This document shows positions 1-7,306 of a stretch of DNA of 64,000 bases, piece after piece (positions within the stretch are counted from its first letter, which is position 1; each line of letters opens with the position of its first letter). Under the pieces are notes generated by a model. The model was given only the letters and a program-made list of their open reading frames with translations. It was not told the DNA's origin and searched no databases. Source of the stretch: Pseudomonas proteolytica (lineage in GTDB: Bacteria; Pseudomonadota; Gammaproteobacteria; Pseudomonadales; Pseudomonadaceae); the NCBI RefSeq assembly GCF_007858275.1, contig NZ_VFEV01000025.1, positions 1-64,000 on the forward strand. The letters are read 5' to 3'. The translations under genes and the position numbers were made by a program.

Positions 1-1
1 G

Positions 2-61
2 GGGGACTCTTGGTTCCAGGGCATGATCAGATACCTCCTGACCATGCGTATTAACCTGTAA
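2..61 (+). pseudogene. possible C-terminal tail of a gene cut by the left edge (IS-associated?)
   Basis: An open frame enters from the left edge and stops at 59-61, giving about 19 residues (ending LLTMRINL). It is followed at once by two near-identical 20-bp direct repeats, an arrangement that would fit the right end of an insertion sequence. The fragment is too short to assign a family. It could equally be chance coding in an intergenic region, so confidence is low. Confidence 0.25.
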
Positions 62-101
62 ACCATGTCCCCGGTTAGAAATGTAAACGATGTCCCCGGT
101 T
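57..101. repeat. two 20-bp direct repeats, 25-bp period
   Basis: TGTAAACCATGTCCCCGGTT at 57-76 recurs at 82-101 with one mismatch (C to G at the eighth base). Sequences of this kind occur near the ends of IS481-like elements in pseudomonads as I recall them, so this may be a transposase-binding end. That link is inference and no transposase is visible in the window. Confidence 0.5.
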
Positions 102-110
102 TGTACCGGG

Positions 111-252
111 ACGAGCCCCCTCGCCACAGGGGGGGCGTTGCAGCAGTTAGGAATTTACTGTGGCGAGCGGGCTTGTCGGAACGCCGCATCGCCCGCGCTG
201 GGTGGCGAAGCCGCCCCAATAGCCTCACCACGTTCTGCCAGCCACCGACACG
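111..252 (+). repeat. REP-containing dispersed repeat, relative of the 54.98-55.42 kb array
   Basis: The stretch carries an inverted pair of REP-type arms (CCCCCTCGCCAC near 116 and GTGGCGAGCGGGCTT at 160). The GGGTGGCGAAGCCGCCCCAA segment, and the CCTCAC and GTTCTGCCA words after it, also appear in each copy of the tandem array 55 kb away. The orientation is the same. It is a diverged single copy with an insertion after GCGGGCTT. Confidence 0.7.
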
Positions 253-260
253 AACCCGTG

Positions 261-716
261 TCAGAAAGTGCCTAACGCCTGATACCCCCGACGCGCAAAC
301 TGGTCCAGGCGGTCAGCCTCCGAGTCATGCAGGATGGTGACGCCCAAGTCGGAAAACCCGTCGATCTTGCCATTACGTTCCGCGCTGCCCTTGAGCTTGT
401 CTTCGTCCAGGTTATCAATGAAGCGCAGCACTTTTTCCAGGTTGTAGATCGCATCGGCGCGGGCCTCGGGGTCTGTGTTGGACTGTGTCCAATCCCCCAG
501 ATGGCGCTTGAGGTCCACATCGACCTGAAAGCGATCATTGCCTTCCAGGAAGTCCTTGAGCACCGGGCTCTGTTCGATAATCCTTTCTGCCGAACGATGG
601 TCACCTGTCGGGCGCCCGGCTGGCCCGTTCAACTGGCGAACTTCGCGCCGTTCGGCCACCCGCATGTAGTTGGGTGGGAGCGGAAGATGGAAGAAGGGCG
701 GGAGTACACCTCGCAT
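261..716 (-). CDS. hypothetical protein, 151 aa
   Basis: No family was recognised. The ATG at 716 is chosen because AGGAAAC lies about 5 bases upstream; a longer GTG-start frame reaches 764 but has no clear ribosome binding site. The N-terminus is basic and proline-rich, and the last 100 residues are acidic and probably helical. They contain the short loop NGKIDGFSDLG, reminiscent of a calcium-binding-like loop, and end RRGYQALGTF. No signal peptide or membrane segment is seen. The gene stands alone between the repeat at the left edge and the 3' end of the MocR regulator, both on or ending at this strand. Some type III secretion accessory or effector proteins have similar acidic helical tails, but that is only an impression. 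Confidence 0.55.
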   Translation of the reverse strand: MRGVLPPFFHLPLPPNYMRVAERREVRQLNGPAGRPTGDHRSAERIIEQSPVLKDFLEGNDRFQVDVDLKRHLGDWTQSNTDPEARADAIYNLEKVLRFIDNLDEDKLKGSAERNGKIDGFSDLGVTILHDSEADRLDQFARRGYQALGTF

Positions 717-799
717 CAAACGTTTCCTGAGCAATGGAGAAAATGGACCTCCCCTACGTGGCACGTTTCAGTGTTTGGTTCCCTTTCAAGCGCAGCCCC

Positions 800-2209
800 T
801 TAAAACGAACGCACAATGCGCCCCAACGTTTCCATGGCCTTTTCCGCCGCCTCATCCCAGGGGCTGCCGTAGTTCAAGCGAATGCAGTTGCGAAAACGCT
901 GGGTCGGCGAAAAAATCGGCCCCGGCGCGATGCTGATACCTTGGGCCAAGGCCATCTGGAACAGTTTCAACGAGTCGGTCTGTTCTGGCAGTTCCAGCCA
1001 CAGGAAATAGCCGCCGGCCGGTTGGCTGACCCGGGTTTGCGCCGGAAAGTAGCGGCCGATGGCGGCGAGCATGGCACTTTGCTGCTCTTCCAGGGCATAG
1101 CGCAATTTACGCAGGTGCCGGTCGTAGCCGCCGTGTTGCAGGTAATCGGCAATCGCCGCCTGGGCGGGCATCGAGGCACAAAGCGAGGTCATCAGCTTCA
1201 GGCGTTCGATCTTTTGCGCATAGCGGCCGGCTGCCACCCAGCCTACGCGATAGCCAGGGGCCAGGCTCTTGGCGAAGGAACCGCAGTGCATCACCAGGCC
1301 TTCGGTGTCGAAGGCCTTGGCGGGCTTGGGCGCCTGCTGGCCGTAATACAACTCGGCGTACACGTCGTCCTCGATCAGCGGCACCTGATGCCCGCGCAAC
1401 AACTCAACCAACGCCTGCTTCTTGGCCTCGGGCATGGTTGCCCCCATGGGGTTCTGGAAACTGGTCATGCACCAGCAGGCCTTGATCGGGTAGCGCTCCA
1501 GGGTCTGGGCCAGCACTTGGAGGTCAATGCCATCGCGCGGGTGCACGGGGATTTCCACGGCCTTGAGTTTCAAGCGCTCGAGCACTTGCAGGCAGGCATA
1601 AAACGCCGGGGCCTCGATGGCCACCAGGTCTCCCGGCTCGGTCACCGCCTGCAGGCACAGGTTCAGCGCTTCGAGGGCGCCGTTGGTGATCAGCAACTCC
1701 TCCATGGGCAGCATCAAGCCGCCGACCATGTAGCGCAGGGCAATTTGCCGGCGTAGTTGCGGGTTGCCCGGCGACATGTCGGTGACCACCATGCGCGGGT
1801 CCATCTCGCGGCTGGCACTGGCCAGGGAGCGGGCCAGGCGTTGCAGGGGGAACAGCATCGGGCTGGGGAAGGCCGAGCCAAACGGTACGGTCTGCGGGTC
1901 CTTGATCGAATCGAGTACCGAAAACACCAGCTCGCTGACGTCCACCTCAGTGGACTCGTGCACATGGGCGCTGACCGCAGGCTCGGAGAACGGGCTGGGG
2001 GCATGGGTATTGACGAAATACCCGGAGCGCGGGCGCGCACGGATCAGGCCACGGCGCTCCAGCAGGTAATAGGCCTGGAACACCGTGGATGGGCTGACGC
2101 CATACGTTTGGCTGGCATAGCGCACCGACGGCACACGCTGGCCGGGGCCGAGGACGCCGGAGCGGATCAGTTCAGCGATGTCGTCGGCAAATTTCTCGTA
2201 GCGTTTCAT
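800..2209 (-). CDS. MocR/GntR-family regulator with PLP aminotransferase domain
   Basis: This is a 469-residue DNA-binding regulator of the MocR group. Residues 1-70 form a GntR winged helix-turn-helix (the segment around VPSVRYASQTYGVSPSTVF), and a linker of about 35 residues follows. The rest is a fold-type I aminotransferase domain. Lys314 in GSFAKSLAPG is the expected Schiff-base lysine, and NPMGAT matches the PLP/substrate region. Such proteins sense PLP or an amino-compound adduct and control nearby or divergent genes. The upstream neighbour, ccoG, is on the same strand behind a REP doublet, so no divergent target is obvious here. Length is normal for the family. The target and ligand cannot be told from sequence. 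Confidence 0.9.
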   Translation of the reverse strand: MKRYEKFADDIAELIRSGVLGPGQRVPSVRYASQTYGVSPSTVFQAYYLLERRGLIRARPRSGYFVNTHAPSPFSEPAVSAHVHESTEVDVSELVFSVLDSIKDPQTVPFGSAFPSPMLFPLQRLARSLASASREMDPRMVVTDMSPGNPQLRRQIALRYMVGGLMLPMEELLITNGALEALNLCLQAVTEPGDLVAIEAPAFYACLQVLERLKLKAVEIPVHPRDGIDLQVLAQTLERYPIKACWCMTSFQNPMGATMPEAKKQALVELLRGHQVPLIEDDVYAELYYGQQAPKPAKAFDTEGLVMHCGSFAKSLAPGYRVGWVAAGRYAQKIERLKLMTSLCASMPAQAAIADYLQHGGYDRHLRKLRYALEEQQSAMLAAIGRYFPAQTRVSQPAGGYFLWLELPEQTDSLKLFQMALAQGISIAPGPIFSPTQRFRNCIRLNYGSPWDEAAEKAMETLGRIVRSF

Positions 2210-2238
2210 CGTGATCCTAGGTCTACACAGGTCAAAGT

Positions 2239-2325
2239 GTGGGAGCGGGCTTGCCCGCGATTACGGTGTGTCAGTAGCAGATATTTCGACTGACGCACCG
2301 CTATCGCGGGCAAGCCCGCTCCTAC
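2239..2325. repeat. REP doublet (REPIN-like)
   Basis: Inverted arms GTGGGAGCGGGCTTGCCCGC and its near complement ending GCGGGCAAGCCCGCTCCTAC enclose a short spacer, 87 bp in all. It lies between the MocR gene and the end of ccoG. Such elements are mobilised in trans by RAYT transposases; none is in this window. Confidence 0.9.
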
Positions 2326-2342
2326 AAGGGAGGTTGCGTGGG

Positions 2343-3758
2343 TCAGCGGTTCAGCGGCGCCACAAAACGGCTGTCGGCGACACTATAAACACTTGGCTCA
2401 TCCTTATCCGTCACCTTGAAGCGGATGGTTTGCGAGCTACTGGTCGGTTTGTCACGGGTCAACGCCACAGAAACCGGCAAGTCGGTGATTTCCCCCGGCG
2501 CCAGGCTGACCTCGGTCTTGCCCTGCAGCTCGAAGCCCTCGCCATCCAGCAGCTCCACGCGGTAATCCTGACGCTGTTGGGTCTTGTTGATGATCTTCAG
2601 GCTGTAGATGTTCTCGATCAGCCCCTGGCTGTTTTCCCGGAACATCCCACGGTCCTTGGTCACGTCCAGCGAGACCATTGGCCGCTGCACCAGCGCCATC
2701 ACCAACGCAGCGATCATCACCAGCAGCACCGCACTGTAGCCGATCAATCGCGGTCGCAGCAGGTGGGTCTTGCCGCCCTGCATCTGATGCTCGGAGGTGT
2801 AGCTCACCAAGCCCCGCGCATAGCCCATCTTGTCCATGATCGAATCACAGGCGTCGATGCAGGCTGCGCAGCCGATGCATTCCATCTGCAGGCCGTCGCG
2901 GATATCGATGCCGGTGGGGCATACCTGTACGCACAAATGGCAGTCGATGCAGTCGCCCAGGCCGACGTCGGCCGGGTTCACATCACGCTTGCGCGGGCCA
3001 CGGCTTTCGCCACGGGCGGCGTCGTAGGAAATGGTCAGGGTGTCCTTGTCGAACATCACGCTCTGGAACCGTGCATACGGGCACATATGCATGCACACCG
3101 CTTCACGCAGCCAGCCGGCATTGATGTAGGTGGCGCCGGTAAAGAACAGCACCCAGAACAGGCTGACGCCGCCCATCTGCCAGGTCAGCAGTTCTTCGGC
3201 CAACGGCCGGATCGGGGTGAAGTAGCCGACAAAGGTCAAACCGGTCAGCACGCTGATCGCCAGCCACAGCGTGTGCTTGGCCGCACGGCGCGCCAGCTTG
3301 TTCACGCCCCAGGGCGCAGCCTGTAGCTTGATCCGCTGGTTACGCTCGCCTTCGGTGACTTTCTCGCACCACATGAACAACCAGGTAAACGAGCTTTGCG
3401 GGCAGGTATAGCCACACCAGATGCGGCCGGCAAAGACGGTGATCGCAAACAGCCCGAAGGCACAGATGATCAACAACGCCGACAACAGGATGAAGTCCTG
3501 GGGCCAGAAGGTCGCGCCAAAGATATGAAACTTGCTTTCCGCCAGGTCCCACAACACTGCCTGGCGTGAGTCCCAGTTCAGCCACACGGTGCCAAAAAAC
3601 GCCAGGAACAAAAAGCCTGCGCCACTGATGCGCAAGGTGCGGAACAGGCCGGTGAAACTGCGGGTGTGGATCAGGTTGTCGCTGGATTTGGCCTTCATCT
3701 TCTTTGGATGTGCAGGCTCGAAATTTTCTACTAATCGGACGGGGATTCTATCGCTCAT
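2343..3758 (-). CDS. ccoG: cytochrome c oxidase accessory protein CcoG (FixG)
   Basis: A 471-residue polytopic membrane ferredoxin-like protein involved in copper delivery/assembly of cbb3 oxidase. The N-terminal half holds several membrane segments and the CGYTCPQ motif. Two 4Fe-4S motifs follow: Cys270/273/276/280 (CIDCHLCVQVC) and Cys294/297/300/304 (CIGCAACIDAC). A further membrane span and an Ig-like C-terminal domain (LAPGEITDLPV) come next. The ATG at 3758 (MSDRIPVRL) is preferred to one 24 bases upstream because it matches the family N-terminus. Oddly, no ccoNOP, ccoH, ccoI or ccoS lies next to it, whereas ccoG normally sits with them, so this is probably a second, orphan copy. Confidence 0.92.
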   Translation of the reverse strand: MSDRIPVRLVENFEPAHPKKMKAKSSDNLIHTRSFTGLFRTLRISGAGFLFLAFFGTVWLNWDSRQAVLWDLAESKFHIFGATFWPQDFILLSALLIICAFGLFAITVFAGRIWCGYTCPQSSFTWLFMWCEKVTEGERNQRIKLQAAPWGVNKLARRAAKHTLWLAISVLTGLTFVGYFTPIRPLAEELLTWQMGGVSLFWVLFFTGATYINAGWLREAVCMHMCPYARFQSVMFDKDTLTISYDAARGESRGPRKRDVNPADVGLGDCIDCHLCVQVCPTGIDIRDGLQMECIGCAACIDACDSIMDKMGYARGLVSYTSEHQMQGGKTHLLRPRLIGYSAVLLVMIAALVMALVQRPMVSLDVTKDRGMFRENSQGLIENIYSLKIINKTQQRQDYRVELLDGEGFELQGKTEVSLAPGEITDLPVSVALTRDKPTSSSQTIRFKVTDKDEPSVYSVADSRFVAPLNR

Positions 3759-3953
3759 GGTCTTTCGCTCATCAGCCTCCATCAGGCGGATGAACTATGG
3801 GCCGCGATCTGTTTGCATAACAGACTCAGGTAAATCGATAAAAAGCGGATCAGATGGGTTTTGGCGCCCGCCCTGCGACAATGTGCAGCACCCCGCAAGC
3901 CGTGGGGCCGGTGCCTGGATCAACCGTGCCCGCGGCATGCTGATCCAGATCAA

Positions 3954-4193
3954 TCAAATCACCGAATCACCGTCAGTGGCCTTGAGGTGCTTACGCCCAT
4001 CGATGGCGCCGGCCACGGTCAAGGCGTCGGCTTGCGCCTCGGTGATGTAAATCCGCTGGCCGTCGATCTCCACCGCCGACATGGCTTTATCGCTGTCGGT
4101 AATCACCGTTACCTCCAGCACGCTGCAACGCTGCTCTTCGCCGCTGTCGTCAATCTTGAAATAGCAGCTCTGGTTTTCGATACGTACGGGCAT
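3954..4193 (-). CDS. small DUF3203-like protein, 79 aa
   Basis: A short, acidic cytosolic protein starting MPVRIENQSCYFKID with a good AGGAGA ribosome binding site 5 bases before the ATG. Its pattern (short beta strands, then ITEAQADALTVAGAIDGR) matches what I recall of the Pseudomonas-restricted DUF3203 family, whose function is unknown. It is divergent from the mgtC-like gene and separated from it by about 120 bases. Family assignment is from memory of the motif, not a search. Confidence 0.75.
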   Translation of the reverse strand: MPVRIENQSCYFKIDDSGEEQRCSVLEVTVITDSDKAMSAVEIDGQRIYITEAQADALTVAGAIDGRKHLKATDGDSVI

Positions 4194-4314
4194 GGTGTTC
4201 TCCTGGTTGCACAGTCCTGTTGGTTAGGTGTCGCGCCCTTGCCAATGGTTCGGCGCAACTGACTGGCGGTCGTTGCTGTCCATCTTCTATCCCCCCCATG
4301 AAAAGGACAGGACC

Positions 4315-4809
4315 ATGGACGCCTGGTGGCAAGAAGTCTGGCAAACCCTGCAAAGCGAATTCGCCGATATCGGCGATGCGCGGCAAATGACGCAAATCAC
4401 CGTACGCCTGCTGATTGCAGCGATCCTCGGTGGCATCCTCGGCTTTGAACGTGAACAAAAGGGCAAGGCCGCAGGTGTGCGCACCCATATGCTGGTGGCG
4501 ATGGGCGCAGCGTTGTTCGTGCTGGTCCCGCAGATAGGCGGTTCACAGGCCGATGCCATGAGCCGGGTGATACAGGGGGTGATCGCCGGGATCGGTTTTT
4601 TGGGCGCGGGCACCATCCTCAAGGGCAAGGAGGAGGAGGCCGGGCAGCACGTCAAGGGCCTGACCACTGCGGCCGGCCTGTGGATGACCGCCGCCATCGG
4701 GGTGGCGGCGGGGCTGGGCAAGGAGTCCACGGCGGTGCTGAGCACCGTGCTCGCCCTTGCCGTGTTCAGCGTGATGCCAAGGATTGTGAAGCTGTTGGAC
4801 AAGCCTTAG
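4315..4809 (+). CDS. MgtC/SapB-family membrane protein, 164 aa
   Basis: A short MgtC-type protein with about four to five membrane segments. It carries the family hallmarks LGFEREQKGKAAGVRTHMLV and GFLGAGTILKG, then GLTTAAGLWMTAAIGVAAG. The ATG at 4315 is used because AAGGACAGG lies just upstream; a GTG 87 bases earlier would add an unlikely soluble extension. The regulatory C-terminal cytosolic domain of full-length MgtC is absent, giving the short SapB-like form. MgtC proteins aid growth at low magnesium and intramacrophage survival in pathogens; for this short form the role is unknown. Confidence 0.9.
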   Translation: MDAWWQEVWQTLQSEFADIGDARQMTQITVRLLIAAILGGILGFEREQKGKAAGVRTHMLVAMGAALFVLVPQIGGSQADAMSRVIQGVIAGIGFLGAGTILKGKEEEAGQHVKGLTTAAGLWMTAAIGVAAGLGKESTAVLSTVLALAVFSVMPRIVKLLDKP

Positions 4810-4818
4810 CAGCGGCTC

Positions 4819-4977
4819 CTACACGATAACCGGCGGCATCGTCGTCGGCGGTTCTTCCTGTGCCGGTGGCACGCTTTCCGGAGGTTCCTGCTCGGGAATC
4901 GGCTCCGGTTCGGTCGGCGGCAGGGTGGGTTTGTCGATATTCGGGTCTGGGGTTTCAGCAGGAATGGGGATGTTCAT
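4819..4977 (-). CDS. small proline/glutamate-rich protein, 52 aa
   Basis: A short reading frame starting MNIPIPAETPDPNIDKP and ending TTMPPVIV. About a third of its residues are Pro and many others are Glu, so it should be unstructured. No signal peptide or known domain is visible. It converges on the mgtC-like gene, with the stop codons 10 bases apart. The composition is not what random frame reading would be expected to produce, which supports it being real. Longer upstream frames look like shadows. Confidence 0.6.
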   Translation of the reverse strand: MNIPIPAETPDPNIDKPTLPPTEPEPIPEQEPPESVPPAQEEPPTTMPPVIV

Positions 4978-5177
4978 CGCGGTGGCCTCGTTTGTGCTTT
5001 GCTCAACCGGTGGACAACCGTCATGGCCGTTTGATTCCCGCCCGGTGGCGGTACATCCACCTGAACTTTTCCAACGCGCCCGGGCTCGGACCTTATGTGG
5101 CCGGCTCAGGGAGAGCCCGCTTGCAGCACTGACAATCAAGCACAAGAGCGTCCATGGGGCGTAAGGGGAGATGCTCG

Positions 5178-7151
5178 ATGACTGCTGAAAGACCCGCACT
5201 ACCACTGTCCCAGGCACTGTTGCTGCCCAGGATCGCCATTGAAGACACCACACCTGTGATCGACGCCGGGGCCTTTGCGGTCAAGGCCGTGCAAGGCCAG
5301 CGCATCCAGGTGGCGAGCAATGTCTTTGCCGATGGCCATGACCAGTTGGCCGTCTTGATCCGTTGGCAGGCCTTGGGTGAAGACAGCTGGCACAGCGTGC
5401 CCATGAGTGACCAGGGCAACAATGCCTGGCAGGGCGCGTTCAGCGTGACCGAGCAAGGCCCCCACCAGTATTGCGTCGAAGCGTGGATCGATCATTTCGC
5501 CAGCTTCTGCTACGAATTGGGCAAGAAACACACGGCCGGGGTTCCTGTCAGCCTTGAGCTGCAGGAAGGTCGCAACCAGGTGCTGCAAGCTGCCGAACGC
5601 AGCGAAGGCGAGCTGCAGGAGCGCTTGCAGCAGTTGCACCAGCAATTGTCCGGGCTGCTGGAAACCGAGCAGGTCGCGCTGTTTCTGCACGAAGACAGTG
5701 CACAGTTGATGGCCCAGGCTGATTTGCGCCCCTACCTGAGTATCAGCCCGCTGTACCCCCTGGATGTGGAGCGCCCCCAGGCGCTGTTTGCCAGTTGGTA
5801 CGAGCTGTTCCCGCGCTCGATCACCGACGATCCGGCGCGCCACGGCACCTTCAATGACGTGCATTCGCGCCTGGCGATGATCCACGACATGGGCTTTGAC
5901 GTCCTGTATTTCCCACCAATTCACCCCATTGGCCGTAGCCATCGCAAGGGCAAGAACAACTCACTGAGCGCCGGCCCCGATGATCCCGGCAGCCCCTATG
6001 CGATCGGCAGCGAGGAGGGCGGCCACGATGCAATCCATTCGCAACTGGGCACCCGCGAGGATTTCCGGCGCCTGGTAGCCGCCGCCGCCGAGCATGGCCT
6101 GGAAATCGCCCTGGACTTTGCCATCCAGTGCTCCCAGGACCACCCGTGGCTCAAGCAACACCCCGGCTGGTTCAACTGGCGTCCGGACGGCACGATCAAA
6201 TACGCGGAGAACCCGCCGAAAAAATACCAGGACATCGTTAACGTCGACTTCTATGCCGCCGATGCGATCCCCAGCCTGTGGCTGGAGCTGCGCGACATTG
6301 TGCTGGGCTGGGTCGAGGAGGGGGTCAAGACCTTCCGCGTCGACAACCCCCACACCAAGCCGCTGCCATTTTGGCAATGGCTGATCAGTGACGTACGGGC
6401 CCAATACCCGGAGGTGATCTTCCTCGCCGAAGCCTTCACCACCCCGGCGATGATGGCGCGCCTGGGCAAGGTCGGTTATTCCCAGAGCTACACCTATTTC
6501 ACCTGGCGCAACACCAAGGCCGAACTCAGCGAGTACTTCACCCAACTGAACCAGTCGCCCTGGCGTGAATGCTACCGGCCGAACTTTTTCGTCAATACAC
6601 CGGACATCAACCCAGGCTTCTTGCATGAGTCCGGCCGCCCGGGCTTTTTGATCCGCGCAGCATTGGCCACCATGGGCTCGGGCCTGTGGGGCATGTACTC
6701 GGGCTTTGAACTGTGTGAAAGCGCGCCAGTGCCGGGCAAGGAAGAGTACCTGGACTCGGAAAAGTACGAGATCCGCCCCCGGGACTTCAGCGCCCCCGGC
6801 AACATCATTGCCGAGATCGCCCAGCTCAACCGCATCCGCCGGCAGAACCCGGCGCTGCAGACACACCTGGGCCTGACGCTCTACAACGCCTTCAACGACA
6901 ACATCCTGTACTTCGGCAAGCGCAGCGAAGATGGCGGCAACTTCATCCTGATCGCCGTCAGCCTCGACCCGTTCAACGCCCAGGAGGCCCATTTCGAGTT
7001 GCCGCTGTGGGAGATGGGCTTGCCGGACGACGCCCAGGTCCAGGGCGAAGACCTGATGAATGGCCATCGCTGGACCTGGTACGGCAAGACCCAATGGATG
7101 CGCATCGAGCCTCACATGCCGTTTGGCATCTGGCGCATCACCCATTCTTGA
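5178..7151 (+). CDS. glgE: alpha-1,4-glucan:maltose-1-phosphate maltosyltransferase GlgE
   Basis: This 657-residue GH13_3 enzyme transfers maltosyl units from alpha-maltose-1-phosphate to the non-reducing end of alpha-1,4-glucans. Residues 1-140 form the N-terminal immunoglobulin-like/oligomerisation region, and the (beta/alpha)8 barrel follows. The predicted nucleophile is Asp389 in FRVDNPHTK and the acid/base is Glu418 in FLAEAFT. The ATG at 5178 follows an AAGGGGAG ribosome binding site; an upstream ATG at 5154 lacks one. It is the first gene of a glgE-treS-glgB run, although a 155-base gap with a REP doublet separates it from treS. The maltokinase domain of the next gene supplies its substrate. 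Confidence 0.95.
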   Translation: MTAERPALPLSQALLLPRIAIEDTTPVIDAGAFAVKAVQGQRIQVASNVFADGHDQLAVLIRWQALGEDSWHSVPMSDQGNNAWQGAFSVTEQGPHQYCVEAWIDHFASFCYELGKKHTAGVPVSLELQEGRNQVLQAAERSEGELQERLQQLHQQLSGLLETEQVALFLHEDSAQLMAQADLRPYLSISPLYPLDVERPQALFASWYELFPRSITDDPARHGTFNDVHSRLAMIHDMGFDVLYFPPIHPIGRSHRKGKNNSLSAGPDDPGSPYAIGSEEGGHDAIHSQLGTREDFRRLVAAAAEHGLEIALDFAIQCSQDHPWLKQHPGWFNWRPDGTIKYAENPPKKYQDIVNVDFYAADAIPSLWLELRDIVLGWVEEGVKTFRVDNPHTKPLPFWQWLISDVRAQYPEVIFLAEAFTTPAMMARLGKVGYSQSYTYFTWRNTKAELSEYFTQLNQSPWRECYRPNFFVNTPDINPGFLHESGRPGFLIRAALATMGSGLWGMYSGFELCESAPVPGKEEYLDSEKYEIRPRDFSAPGNIIAEIAQLNRIRRQNPALQTHLGLTLYNAFNDNILYFGKRSEDGGNFILIAVSLDPFNAQEAHFELPLWEMGLPDDAQVQGEDLMNGHRWTWYGKTQWMRIEPHMPFGIWRITHS

Positions 7152-7169
7152 TGCTGGCGGCGATCAAAT

Positions 7170-7256
7170 GTGGGAGCGGGCTTGCTCGCGAAGGCGGTGT
7201 GTCAGTCAAGTATCAACTCACTGATCAACCGCCTTCGCGAGCAAGCCCGCTCCCAC
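7170..7256. repeat. REP doublet (REPIN-like), second class
   Basis: Inverted arms GTGGGAGCGGGCTTGCTCGC and GCGAGCAAGCCCGCTCCCAC lie 87 bp end to end between glgE and treS. The hairpin could stabilise or attenuate the shared transcript. It differs from the 2239-2325 doublet in the TCGCGAAGG part of the arm. Confidence 0.9.
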
Positions 7257-7306
7257 CTAGATCGAGCCCAGTGTCTAAGTTTTTTTGAATTTTCCAGGAG
7301 TTTCCA

